Below, in pieces: positions 39,032 through 51,382 of a stretch of 64,000 nt of DNA (positions within the stretch are counted from its first letter, which is position 1; every line of letters begins with the position of its first letter). The translations under genes and the position numbers were made by a program. The DNA is taken from contig CM022665.1 of assembly GCA_012295275.1 (NCBI GenBank), positions 39,207,295 to 39,271,294 of the forward strand, written 5' to 3'. The notes under the pieces were generated by a model. It made no database searches. It had not been told where the DNA came from and worked only from the letters and a program-made list of their open reading frames with translations. This DNA comes from Chrysomallon squamiferum. Taxonomy: Eukaryota; Mollusca; Gastropoda; Neomphalida; Peltospiridae.

Positions 39032-41581
39032 ACATGTCATATATAACAGAAATATTTTATAATTATGAGAGATATAAATCTCACTGACAGTGGTGGTTCA
39101 ATGATTTCAGAAATGATGGGGTATCATTTTTAGTGGATATAATTTTGAAAATGAAAATGATTTTCATTACAAAGAAAAAGCTGGTATGGTTGAGGAGCAT
39201 ATATGTATATGTATATATTGATGTTGATAAAATTATGACAATAAAACAGTGTATAAGGAAGCTGACATTACACTTTTTGTAATTTATTGGGATATCATAT
39301 TGCATAATTATACAAAGACAAAAATAATCCCAGAGGGACTGAGTAAATTATTGCAAGACTACCTTATCTCATCACTGTAAGAATATTTCTTTTAAATAAC
39401 TATGAGAAAAACTATAAGCCTCCAAGCATCCTTTCAGTCAAGCTATTTTATTGTTGTACTTTATTATTGGCAAAGATTGGTCTACTCTCCAAATAAACCA
39501 ATCACTTGAAGGAATACAAAATGGATTCAGGCTATTTGTTCATGCCACCAAAAATAAATTTTAATGAAATTTGAAAAATAAGGATTGGCTTTGTTATGAA
39601 ATGGAAGCCTTTGTAGCATAAAAATCTATTTTTATTTTAACATCCTGTGTCTAAAAAAGTTTTCTGGGTGACATTGACCTTTTTTTTTTTTTTTCTTCAA
39701 ATCAGCTTTTGGTGTGTATGCTGTTAAGAAACTGTGATAAGTTCATTCCTATACATCAACTGGTACACTCTAGATGATATATTTATCATACTGGATACAG
39801 GTATTGCTCAGAAATAAAAAGTCAAAATGTTTAGAATGCAATTAAATTGAGATGTTTAAAGTAGCTGTGGACCAAACTAGCTGTTAAGTAGCTGTGTTAA
39901 ATTAACTGGGACAGCTTAAGTAAATGCTTAACATAAAGCTACAAAAACATTAATTAACATTCTTTAACTGGTTAACTTATAAACATTTCCTGTATCTTCA
40001 AACAGGAGATCTTCCAGCCATGTGATTCTGGTAGACTATAATGCAGTGGTTGAACAACAGTAATTTTTATGCAAGAAACTGATATTTAGCTTTATTGCAG
40101 GACCCAGCAGTGAAAATAAAAATAAAAATAGGCTTTATTACAGTGATCTGCACTAGTGAAAACCAGTACCAGTTAGTTACATACACAAAAAAAAAAAATC
40201 AGTATCTGGGAATCAGAATATTAGAGATAAAGGATTCAGATCTTTCCAGGGTCATTATGTTCTGAGAAAATGAAAAAGAAAGATGATGAATATTCTCTAA
40301 CTTTCCAACAGGCTACAGAATTGTTAAACAATTGACTGTTTTTTAATTTGTTAACTCAACATTTTAATAATAACCAGTTATAAAAAATAAAAATAAAAAA
40401 AAAAAAAAATAGAGCAAGTTTACAACTTGGCTTTTTCTGAATATTTTATATAACAAATGTATAACTTACTAATGGCATTCAAATCTATAAAACAGATACA
40501 TTCAAGAATCTTTAAATTCCTCAAAATGCCAATAGTAGCACGTAATTTATCATCTCCAAATCAATTACCCGTTTCCTCGCACAAACAACCAGATCAGCTT
40601 GAGGGTTTTAACTGAAGAATTGATGCACATATATCTGACTCAGACGGAAGGGACCTATCCATTGCTCTGATTTATCAGAAACAACCTTCTCACATAACTA
40701 TCCTTATCAGAGAGAGTCAGAATGAAACCCAGTAGCAAGGAACTGCTCACAGACAGGACTGACTCAGTTAAAAGGGCTTGTTCATCCTAACTGGCAGGAA
40801 AGACCTACTTATATGTTTACTTAACCAGACTGGAGAAGTCTGCTCATGGGACAAAACCAATTGCTTACAGGACAGAAGTGGTCTTTCCATATGATTGTCC
40901 TAATCAGAGGAGTCAGCTTGTAAAAAACTGATCTAACTAAATGTTGAAGAGATCAGGGAGGAGGGACTCTCATGTAGCCCAACCCCGATCCCTAACCATA
41001 GCCCTAAGTAAGAACCTACATTATAAAGGAAGAAATACAAGTGTCTTAGACTGAAGCCCTCGTGGAATGACTAATGTACATTTGTTAATAACTATTATTT
41101 TCCATGACCTAAAATTGAGTACCATATTGTGAATTCTGCACAGGTAGCTAAAGCCGTGAGTTATATTTGTGGTGATTCATTGAAAATTAATTAAGTATTC
41201 TCTGTTAAGTATTATCTAGCACTACACAACATCAGGTATGTAACAGCTGTATATCAGTGGTCTTACATCTATTAAAAATTAGCTTTATATATAGAAATAT
41301 TGATGTATATCTATATTTATCTCTTTCTCTCTTTCTATATATATATTATGGGTACGTATTGCAATACACAAGCAAAACATTTAAAATTATCAACCTTTTA
41401 AAACAAAAGTAAACACATTATTATATAATTTTCTATTAAAGCTTCTGGTAAATAAAATAAAAAAAATATATTGTCTAAAATATTACCTCTAAAAAAATTA
41501 AAAACAAAATTAAAATAAAAATAAAACAAGAAATCATCAAAACATCTGTTTCTAGTGAGAAATTTTTAATTTTTTTTTTAC
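32958..41581 (-). other. Intron 1: repeats, no gene seen
   Basis: This first intron (8624 nt) contains (TG)n at 33030-33064 next to (GA)n at 33085-33106, an AATAAC/GATGAT repeat at 33280-33430, (TTA)n and (TTTA)n at 33980-34045, and (TG)n at 34424-34462. It continues with a pyrimidine-rich TTTC/TTCC field at 34930-35220, an A-rich field at 35540-36150, (CA)n at 36783-36810, (GATA)n at 36878-36940, and CAT/ATC-rich DNA at 38410-38610. A block of ordinary complexity lies at 40550-41080. Candidate frames there lack splice support. Confidence 0.75.
40560..41010. other. Non-repetitive block in intron 1 with weak internal repetition
   Basis: This stretch has higher GC than its surroundings and no long open frame. 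Phrases such as TTATCAGAGAGAGTCAG, CAGGACTGACTCAG and AATCAGAGGAGTCAG recur about every 90-100 bp, suggesting an old diverged tandem repeat or transposon remnant. The identity is unknown. Confidence 0.4.
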
Positions 41582-41798
41582 CTGATGTAGTACCAGGTGT
41601 GATTGTAGGTAGTCGATATCTTTCATCTTCAGGTGTCATCATGAATAGATCGTTATCCGTAGTCAGCCATGCACAGTGACACCCATCATGGTCTTCAAAA
41701 TCACAAGAATATTTTGACGATCTGCACTCCGAGTTTATAATGAACGAAACCCACAGGAAAAATCCTCGGATTAGAATAAAGTTCAGATGAGAACACAT
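41582..41798 (-). CDS. Exon 1: signal peptide and start of MAM domain 1
   Basis: This exon encodes residues 1-72 plus the first base of codon 73. The ATG has an A at -3 and is followed by a hydrophobic stretch (GFFLWVSFIINSEC, residues 12-25) typical of a secretory signal peptide, with cleavage expected near residues 25-28. MAM domain 1 starts at YSCDFEDHDGCHCAWL (residues 30-45), which matches the family opening of C-x-F-E then a second Cys and Trp. The extra Cys in the CHC motif (C40, C42) is unusual. The donor is TCAG|GTAAAA, phase 1. The sequence TTTCAG lies directly before CATG, so an upstream 5' UTR exon could splice at 41799, but the tract before it is A-rich and this is uncertain. The domain call is firm and the exact start is likely. 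Confidence 0.86.
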
Positions 41799-43370
41799 GC
41801 TGAAATGTTCTTGTTGTTGTTGTTGTTTTTTTCCAAATGGTCAGTGAATAAGAATCAGATTAAAAAATAAAATTTCACGGTATTCCTTATTTTGTTTAAA
41901 TCAGTAAGGTTTTTAATTAATCCATTTACAAATTTTGTTATTGCTTGGATTGGTTAATATTTTTTTTTTTTTTAATCGATCCACTTGTTGATAATTATCT
42001 TTTGGTTGAGTCAGTTAATATTTATGCAAATTAATCCAAGGTATTGTTTGTTTGGATCAGTCAGTATTTGTTTAAATTAATCCACTTTTTAATAATTGTT
42101 TGTTGCTTGGATTAATCACTATTTATGTATATTAATCCACGATATAACAGTGCATTCTTATACTAATAAATATTCAAATTAATGCCTTTAGTAATCATTT
42201 TTGAAAAATCTTTTGCAACACTAAATATTTAAAGTTGTCTGTTGATAATTGTAACTTTGATCAGTAAATGGTCAGAATATTAATTATTTCTTTTTAATTA
42301 AATGATTCAGATGTTGACAATGGTTATTCTATTTTAATTATCAATCAAAGTATTAATTATTATCGTTTTTTTTTTTGGAAAATAAACCCAGTATGAATTG
42401 TAGCAAAGTGATTACGTATCCATTAACAAATACTTTCAGTTCTGAGCTGTCAGCTAAGAATTAAAAATAAAATAAATATATCTTTTTTTTCAGTTTTTCA
42501 ATTAAAATATCTCTTTTTTCAGTTTTTCAATTAAAATATCTCTTTTCAATTTTGTTAAAATGAAAAAATATATCTTTTTTTGGCTTTCTTAGAATTAAGA
42601 ATGAAATAAATATATCTATAAGAATCAGTTATACTGAAGGATTTCAATCACTTCATGTTATCTTGATAATTTCAGATCTGAATGATGTCAGCCATTAATC
42701 TTTTGTCACTCTTAGTAAACATTCAAGTCACAGTGAAAAGTCTGAAAGAATAATCTGTTAATGTTTTTCACAATCCAAGGCTTGAAAATGTATTATGTGG
42801 TCAAAAAATTATTTCTAATTTTTTTTTTTTTTTTTTTTTTTAAATGCTTGAACAACTTTGACTGAGAGTCTCTCAAAGCTGTTCAGGAGAATAAAGCATG
42901 TATTTGAGAAATTTCAGAATTAATAAAATTTAGAACGATAATTCAAACAGGTGAAAAAAAAAACAATTGTATTTTCCAGCATGTGCAGTTAGACTGATTA
43001 TGCTTTTGCTGTATCTAGTCACATACAAGATGAAACATTCCACAATAAATTAATAAATATTTTCCTGGTATCCAGCATGTTATAAAAACATGAAAGCAAT
43101 AACTGAAGAAAATACACCATTCCTCATTTTCATGGTTCAGTCTGAAAAAAGAAAAGAAAACAAAAAGAAATTTATAAAAATTTAGTCAAAAATAACAGCA
43201 CTGTACCAATTATACAAAATTTATAAAATTATATTATAGAAAAAAAAATAAACAAATAAATAATATAAAACAATAATTAAATATTTTCATCTGTCTAAGC
43301 TACCATTGTGCTATCTATTTAAAATAATTTATAATAATATGTGCCATATTTATCTAAAATAATACTGGAG
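41799..43370. other. Immediate upstream region of the MAM gene
   Basis: This is where a promoter or a 5' UTR exon would be expected. I see AT-rich sequence with AACA/TTG repeats just before the ATG (41811-41827), an AATCCA-rich degenerate repeat at 41915-42150 and a T homopolymer at 42819-42841. No convincing TATA box, initiator or CpG-rich promoter could be assigned. Confidence 0.5.
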
Positions 43371-43730
43371 TTTCTAAACTGACACTATACATCTATCTAA
43401 AATAAATGTACCATATACACAAAATAACAGTCTATTTAAAATAACAGCATACCTTTTATTATAAATAATAGTCTATCTAAAATAAATGTACCATGTATAT
43501 AAAATAACAGTCTATTTAAAATACATGTACCATGTATATAAAATAACAGTCTATCTAAAACAAATGTACCATTTATACAAAATAACAGCATACCTTATAT
43601 ACAAAATATTAATCTATATAAAATAAGTGTTCTTGTATACAAAATAACAGTGTATCTAAAATAACAGCATACGTCACGAATACAAAATATAAATCTGTGT
43701 GTATTAAACAGCCTACCTTATAAACAAAAT
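43370..43730. repeat. Degenerate tandem repeat, about 38 bp
   Basis: Phrases AAAATAACAGTCTATCTAAA and ATAAATGTACCATGTATA alternate about nine times with small insertions. Confidence 0.85.
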
Positions 43731-44018
43731 TACTAGCCACAATAAAACTTTAGCATGGACACAAAAACACGAGTGTGTATTAAAATAAACCTGTATCACC
43801 TGCTGAAAAATAACACTTCACTTTTTGTGCAACTGCAGGTAGTTTTTTTTATATTTTTTATATTTATATATTTTTCATTTACTGTATTCAGCTGCAGGTT
43901 TTAAGCAGGTTTTAAAGTTGTTTATAAGATATCAAATCACAACAGAACAAAATACTGACACTGTCTGCCAAATGCAGTAACTAGGTTACCTAATATTGTT
44001 ATAAAATATGTAATGAAA

Positions 44019-44049
<31 letters not shown>

Positions 44050-45260
44050 TTATTATTATTATTTTTTTTTTTTTTTTTTTAAACAGCATTTGTTTTTAAA
44101 AATGTCATCAATCAACACTAGCTACACAGCAGCAGTGAGTTGATATTGCTGTCATCACCGGCACTGTTATCAGTTACAACAACAACATCAACAATGTTTT
44201 ATTATTATTAATCTAGTTGAAATATATTTACAAATGTAATACTCTTTTCTTTATTATTTTCCCTTTTATTGTTATATAACTGTCCATTTTTTCTTCTTCT
44301 TTCTTCTCTCTTTTTTTTTTTTAATATATCAGTATCAACTTTCTCTTCTAACTACATCAGTAATTCCAATTGTGTATCAGAAAATGGAATAATAATCGAA
44401 ATTGTTGATTTCAAAACAATACTTTCAAAAAATATAATATAATATAATATTAGACAATAACATGTTAATATAATACTTGTAGACAATGTAATATTATCAC
44501 AATTATTGTAATACTTGCAGAAAATAAAATATGATTATAATATTTACAGACAATAAAGTATTATTATGATACTTGCAGAAAATAAAATATTATTATCATT
44601 CTTACAGACAATAAAGAATTATTATAATAATTGTAGAAAATAAAATATTATTATAACATTTGCAGACAATGAATATTATTATAATACTTGCAGACAATAA
44701 AGTATTATTCCAAACCGTCTATTGCTGAGTAATGGTGACTGCATTAGTAATAGTAATAACGGTAGTACAGTAATAGTGATAGTAATAATAGTAACAGTAC
44801 TTGCAGAAAATATAAATCTAAACTACACATTGCAGAAGTAGTAGCAATAGTAGCAGTAGTAGCAACAGTATCAGTAACTATATTAGTAGCAGTACTAGTA
44901 GTAGTAGTTGTAGTAATAGTAACAGTAGTTGTAGTAACAGTAACAGCAATAGTAGTAGTTGTCATACTAATAGTATTAGTAATAGAAGAAACAGGAACAG
45001 TAGTTGTAGTACAATTAATAGTAGTAAAGGCAGTAGTTGTAGTAGTGACAGTAGTACTAGTACTACCCAGTAGTAATAATATCCACAGTAATAGTAATAG
45101 CAGAAGCAGTAATAGTTACAGTAATGGTCATTATAGTAGTAGTAGCAGTAGGAATAGATAGAGTAGTAATAGTAAAAGCAGCAATAGTACTCTGTATTAA
45201 ATACTGGTCTGAATTTTACACTTACAGTAATAAGTGGACATTTGATTTTTAAAATGAAAA
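43731..45260. other. Minisatellite and trinucleotide-repeat region
   Basis: A repeat of about 30 bp (AATACTTGCAGACAATAAAG and AAAATAAAATATTATTATAA) occupies 44420-44715. A degenerate TAGTAG/TAACAG trinucleotide field follows at 44740-45190. Poly-T runs at 44021-44043 and 44065-44081 precede them. Frames across these encode Thr or Tyr repeats only. Confidence 0.8.
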
Positions 45261-45750
45261 ACAAAATCTGTAATTACAGTACTTACAAAAATATTGCACC
45301 TCTGATTTTTAAAGAAGCATATCCATAAAAAAAACCACCCCAAAAACAACAACACAGGTAATAAAAAAAAATAGTAACCTTTAATTGCAGAAGTTATTTT
45401 TAAAACAGGACATCCATAAAAAATATATATATGAAATGCAGAAATAGTATTCTTAACTACAGAAAGTATTTTTAAAAACAGTACATCCATAAACAAAAAA
45501 AATCAAAATATTACTCCAGTACTAACAGAAACAGAATTCCTAACTGGATACTCGAGTTTTAAAACAATACATCCATTAAAAATATTTATTAAAATTTAAA
45601 AAAAAGCTAAAATAAATACAGAAATAGCATTGTTAACTGTACACCACATATATATATATATATAAAGTATTACTACAGTACTTACAGAAACAGAATTCCT
45701 AACTGGACACTTTATTTTTTAAAACAAACGGTACATCCATGAACAAAAAA
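45260..45750. repeat. Diverged repeat of about 95 bp, five copies
   Basis: Each copy carries an ACATCCATAAA phrase (near 45310, 45410, 45485, 45570 and 45735) preceded by a TTTTAAAAC phrase. Most carry CAGAAATAG or ACAGAATTCCTAACTGGA. Confidence 0.75.
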
Positions 45751-45789
45751 AAAAAAAAAAAATACAGTGCAAGTATCAGAGCAGCAGTA

Positions 45790-46160
45790 CTTACAGTAAA
45801 CTAAATCAGAGAGCTGAGTCACTGTAGATGAACAAGATACTGTTAGTGTGAAGACGTTAGCAATAACGTTGGCCTGTCATATACGTAGTTTTATCATTAC
45901 TCTGTAGTAGAATTGACACTATAGCCTGTGTGTGTGTGATAAGAGAGAAAGATGTCTGCATATCTGGATCAGTCTGCTTACTATTTGTACTTGCAAAGGG
46001 AGGCAGTGGTTAGCACAAATCAAACAGTGACATTAATATGTCAAATCTGTGCAGAAACAATTAGCGAGACCGAAAAGCAAATGTGTTATTGTTATGGCCC
46101 ACGCTTTCACAGAGAGAGAGAGATGCCAATATGTTGTAAGAGAGTTGATGGTTTGTTATT
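45790..46160 (+). mobile_element. Possible SINE-derived segment with a short open frame
   Basis: GACGTTAGCAATAACGTTGG followed by CCTGTC (about 45853-45878) and GGCAGTGGTTAGCAC (about 46002) resemble A boxes of tRNA-derived SINEs. An open frame from 45952 contains a CQIC...CYCYGPRFH stretch superficially like a zinc-binding motif, but it runs into a (TTA)n repeat and lacks splice sites. A SINE origin seems likelier than a gene. Confidence 0.3.
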
Positions 46161-47520
46161 ATTATTATTATTATTGTTATTATCATTACTGTTATTATTA
46201 TTTTTTTTATTGTTATTATCATTACTGTTATTATTATTATTATTATTGTTGCTTTGATACTTGTTATTTTATTGTGTTATTATTGTTCTTGTCATTATTG
46301 TTATTATTATTAAATATGAATAAATAAAAACTAAAAAGAAGTTTTTAAAGACAAGATATAATAATAGAAATTAAATAAAACATTTTTTTTTTTTTTTTAG
46401 ATAAGTAAAAAATAATAACAAATCAAAAATAAATAAATCTAAATAAATCAACACACAAATAGAGTTTTATAAAGTAAAAATGATTAAACAGATGATATGT
46501 TGAAACTATTTAGAAATGATCACCTAAAACCTAATGCTAATTTTCAAACTGCAGCCTTTAAAAACTGAAATGTTATTTAAAATATGAAAACAATTTTGCA
46601 CTTGTTCAGAGACACATAAATGTTTCATAAAACAATTTTATTGTCGTTTTGTATTACAGTATTGCTTTCTAACAACAATAAAATAATTATTAATGGAAGA
46701 GAATTGAATTTTCAGTAAAAAAATTTAATAAAAATATAAAATGTTTGTCATAAAATTAACTGATGAGGGATAAATGAATAGAAATTGATTGATAGAGAGA
46801 ATGATAAAATGACAATATGAAAGATGGACAGAAGATGACTGGATGGGTGCATAGCTAGTGGATAATGTATATTTGGATGAATAAGTGACTAAAGAATGAA
46901 TAGATGGAATGTTAGATGAATGAATGATGGATAGATGGGTGTGTGGATGGATTCAATGAATGAATAAATCATTCAGTCAGCTAGATAATGGGTACAGAGT
47001 AAATTGAATAAAGATTGATGGGTGAATATAGGAATGGACAGATGAATGAATAAATGGATGGATGAATTAGAAAAGCATGTGTAATGGAGGGACATATTGT
47101 TGAATGAATAACAAAAATGCTAGAATTACGAAAGGAAGAAATGAAGGAAGGAAGGAAAGATGAATAACTGGAAAGATAACTGATAATAACTGTAAAACCA
47201 ATACTCAGATATATCAGTGTATATTTGGATACATAGATTATATAGGTAGGTAGTTGGATATGCAAATATGTCAATGAACATATGGATATTCACATATATC
47301 AATGTGTATTTGAAAATATATATCCGTATCTGGATACACAGATGTATCAGTAGTTGGATACACAGATACATCAGTGTGTATTTGGGTACTTTAATATGTA
47401 TCTACATACATACAGATGAGATATGCAGTTTGTTAGTAAAATGTACTCAATTCTTCACTTGTAATATACAGTACATGAGGGTCAGAAATCAGTAAAAGTC
47501 TAATCAATAATCACAGACTG
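46160..47520. other. Simple repeats and degenerate tetranucleotide DNA
   Basis: (TTA)n-type sequence lies at 46156-46310, a degenerate GAATGAAT/GATGGATG field at 46770-47165, and a repeat of about 50 bp built on GGATACACAGATACATCAG at 47220-47400. No gene was seen. Confidence 0.7.
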
Positions 47521-48060
47521 TCTCAAACTGTAGATTTGTAACTGTCTGAAAAACAGATAATTTAGATTAATGATTATGGGAATCTTACTCAGAATCACAG
47601 CATAATAACTGTGAGAATCTGAGTTTGAAAAACAGATAATTTAGTTTTAATGATTTTAAGGTTTGTCTGAAAAACAGATCATTTACTTTAATGTTTTTTA
47701 AGTTTTGTATGAAAAACAGATAAATCAGTTAATGGTAATTATAATTATTATGAAAAAAAACCTGATAAATTAAGCTAAATGATTCTGAATATTAAAAAAC
47801 CCCAATAAAACCCATAAAAAAACAACAAATAAAATAAATTTGACTTTCTTAATTTTAATCAAAGCTTAATGATTCTGGTGACTCAAATGTGAAATACATG
47901 TAATTCTGCTAATCTTAGTTTGAAAAACAGACTATTTAAATTAATGATTTTGTAAATTATGACATACAAATTATTCAATTTAATGATTCCAAGAAAAGTA
48001 GCATGAACAAGAAATGATTCTTGAGAACCTTAGTTTGAATCAAAGCTTAATGATTCTAGA
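47520..48060. repeat. Diverged repeat with GAAAAACAGATAATTTAG phrase
   Basis: The phrase TGAAAAACAGATAATTTAG followed by TTTAATGATT recurs at least six times with spacing of roughly 45-80 bp and growing divergence towards 48060. Confidence 0.7.
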
Positions 48061-49705
48061 AACGTCCTTGAAATGCTGAAGAAGAAAAAATCTGCTCATT
48101 ATTCATACAACAATCAGTTGAGTGTTGATTGAGAGATTGTTTGGAGAGAAAATATTTAAGGGATCTGTCCTCCTCAATGCACCAGATGTCAAAATGATGA
48201 AGACATGGAGAAAGAGGGAAAGAAAAAAGTGCAGAGAGTTTGAGGAAAGAATGACAGATAGAGAGAGCAGACAGAAATGATGTGAAGAAAAGAAAGAAAC
48301 AAAGATAGACAGATAAGGACATAAATATATAAGTGTGTGTGTGTGTGTGTGTGTGTTTTCATAATTACATATATGTGGGTGAATATATATATATATATAC
48401 ATACATAGAGAGAGAGAGAGAGAGAGAGAGAGAGCAGGGTGTTTAATATAGATATATATTCAAAAACAAAAGAAACTAATGAAAAATAAAAAATGTACCA
48501 TGTTAAGCAATTCTTTTGATTAACTGTTATTTGGTTTCTTATTTTTGTTACAAGAGAAACCTTTCTTGTAAACTGCAGGTGAGAAAGGAAACCTTTGACT
48601 GAAATTTCCTCACACTGTGGACTGAACATAATGCAACCTCTGTCAAGGCAAGTCTGATAATGGAGCAATGACTTGTGCTGGAAAACTGATTAATTAATTT
48701 TGTAACCGACACCAGCCTGTTAAGTCTGATTCAAGCAAAATATGTTCATATATTCTTTACTAATTATTTCAAGGATGGAGCGACAGAGAAACAAATTAAC
48801 GAATACATTCATCGCATTATAGACAGATTGGATAAAAGATACAACTGGATAGGTGGATAGAAACACAGATAAACTGGTTTATGGATGGATGAATAGTTTT
48901 ATGAAAAATCAAATAAATCAATAGATGAACAGATTTGTGGATGGATGGACTGATAAATAAATAAACAGATGAATGCTTGGAAATGTCAGACTAGATTAGT
49001 AAACGAAGGAATGAATGAAAGGAAAGAAGGATGAATGTACAATTGAATGGACGGAACAAATGAATAAATGAACATCTGGGTGGATGGATGGATGGATGCA
49101 TGGATGGATGGATGGATGAATGAGCAGACTACACTAATTACCTTCTCCTTTGTACCAATCCAAACCCATATATATTTTGACCTAATAATCAACACAAATT
49201 TCAAACTATTAAAACATTTATCACATTTTCATGTTTCACTGTCACAGTTCCAAACAACCAGCTTCTAAATGAATTCATTATCTTCACAGAATCAGACATG
49301 TAGTAATTAAAAAATAAAAAATCTCACATTAAACATGGATCCAGGAGATAAAAAACCCAGTTAATACATCATCTTTAGTCAATTAATATTGTTTTATTTC
49401 TATATAATTAAATTAATTTAATCTTGAATTTAATCTTGTCAGTATCATGTGACTGTAACTGAATCTTCCTCTTGTAATATCAGCACTGAAGTTGAAAAAC
49501 AAATTTTAAAAAAAAAAGGAGAAAATAAATATATTAAAATATAAGAATGCTAAAAGAGAGACTTCTATATTTTTAAATTTTTATTTTTAAATGTTTCTAA
49601 TTATTTTTATTTATTTATTTATTTATTTATTTTATTTTATTTTATTTTATTTTATTTTATTTTATTTTATTTTATTTTATTTTATATTATTTAATTTAAT
49701 TTAAT

Positions 49706-49744
<39 letters not shown>

Positions 49745-50640
49745 TATATTTATTTAATAATTTACTTATTTATTATTACTATTAGTATTATTAATTTTCA
49801 AAAAAAAAAAAATTATTTTAATGTGTTATTATGATTTTAGAAGATACTTTTAAAAGAAAGGAATAGAACTGAAATACATTCACGAAAATTTACATATGCA
49901 TGTATATATGTATGCATTTATGACTGTCTGATCAATGTATGTGTGTATATGTGACTATATGCATGTGTACATATGTAATTATACATGTACACATTTGTAT
50001 ATATTTGGGTCACTGCACACAAACCAATATAAACAAAATCCTTCTTTTATTACCTCACAAACATCCAGCATTACTGACCAGACTTGAACCCAATCACTGG
50101 AAATGAGAAACTGGACAACAACTTAACTTAACTCCATATTCCTGTCATTATAATAACTATCTTCACACACACACACACACACAGACACAGACATCATTCT
50201 AGCTACTTCTGCAAACACCCTACAGCTCTACAAGCTGTTTAATTAAGCCAAACACATGTAGGTGGCACATTATTGCTTGGAAAACATCCACATCACCTCC
50301 GCCAGTAATTAACTTTAGCAATCATCCGTGACTAATAGTTTGGTTTTCTTGCTACATGCATAGCCAATAACAGTGTTTGTTCTTTCAGCTGGACAATTAG
50401 ATCCGTTGATTCTAGATCAAATCAGGAATGCACTTGTATTTAGTTAAACACTGGCTTATTAATGCATAGAAAAGAATGAAAAATATAGATATGTATATAT
50501 ATAAATATATATATAACTGTATAAACAAATTACTGAAAAATAAATGAAATGATGTTTTTTTTCATTCTAAGAAAAGAAAAACAAACTTAAATGCCGTTTG
50601 TTTAGCAACCTCTCAACACATTTCAGTATTAACTGGTAAT
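48061..50640. other. Repeat-rich intergenic DNA, no gene seen
   Basis: The contents are (GT)n at 48332-48355, (GA)n at 48409-48435, a GATG/GAATG field at 48900-49120, a (TTTTA)n block at 49629-49683 followed by (TTTA)n to about 49760, and (CA)n at 50166-50182. A SINE-like piece lies at 50040-50135. Confidence 0.75.
50040..50135 (-). mobile_element. SINE-like piece with A-box and B-box arms, minus strand
   Basis: On the minus strand, AGTTAAGTTGTTGTCCAG resembles an A box and GATTGGGTTCAAGTCTGG matches a B box about 30 nt later. This is a tRNA-like head of a SINE. No full tRNA fold is apparent. Confidence 0.45.
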
Positions 50641-50644
50641 TTGA

Positions 50645-51190
50645 TAGAAAATGAGATTTGAGAGAATAGGATATATGAGAAAATAAGATATACAGTAATG
50701 TAAGAGAGAATAGGATATACAAGGATATATGACAAAATAGGATATACAAGGATATATGAGAGAATAGGATATACATGAATATAAGAAAGAACAGGATATA
50801 CAAGGATATATGAGAGAATAGGATATACAAGAATGTAAGAGAGAACAGGATACACAAGGATATATGACAGAATAGGATATACATGAATATAAGAAAGAAC
50901 AGGATATACCAGGATATATGACAGAATAGGATATACAAGAATGTAAGAGACAACAGGATACACAAGGATATATGAAACAATAGTATGTACAGGTATATAT
51001 GAGAAAATAAGATTATACATGAATGTTAGAGAGAACAGGATACACAAAATGTTAGAGAGAACAGGATACACAAGGATATATGACAGAATAGGATATACAG
51101 GGACATATGAGAAATAAGATACACAAGAATTTAAGAGAATACACAAGGATACATGAGATAATAGGATATACAAGAAAGTATGATATTAAG
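50645..51190. repeat. 27-bp minisatellite, about 20 copies
   Basis: The core GGATATACAAGGATATATGA followed by GAGAATA recurs, with variants GGATACACAAG, CATGAATATAAG and GACAGAATAG. Long frames across it on the minus strand encode YILVYPVLS-type nonapeptide repeats, which follow from the 27-bp period. Confidence 0.93.
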
Positions 51191-51346
51191 GATAAAAAAA
51201 TGCTAGAGAGGACATACAACAAAAGAAACCTCTTACCACCACCAGATAAACTGCTATTGTCAGAAAACAGTGAGATATATTTTACTGTCATGTCACACTT
51301 CAGTAAACAATACCAATTTTTTTATAAACACCAACACCATATGCAG

Positions 51347-51382
<36 letters not shown>

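Noticed and set aside
40979-41008. Telomere-like CCCTAACC words
   Set aside because: Only single degenerate copies occur (CCCTAACC, CCCTAAG) with no tandem array.
45952-46257. Cys-containing plus-strand frame resembling a zinc finger
   Set aside because: It runs into a (TTA)n repeat, has no splice sites and overlaps SINE-like A-box words. The resemblance is superficial.
50613-51173. 186-codon minus frame with YILVYPVLS repeats
   Set aside because: It is a translation of the 27-bp minisatellite, with a second overlapping frame equally open.
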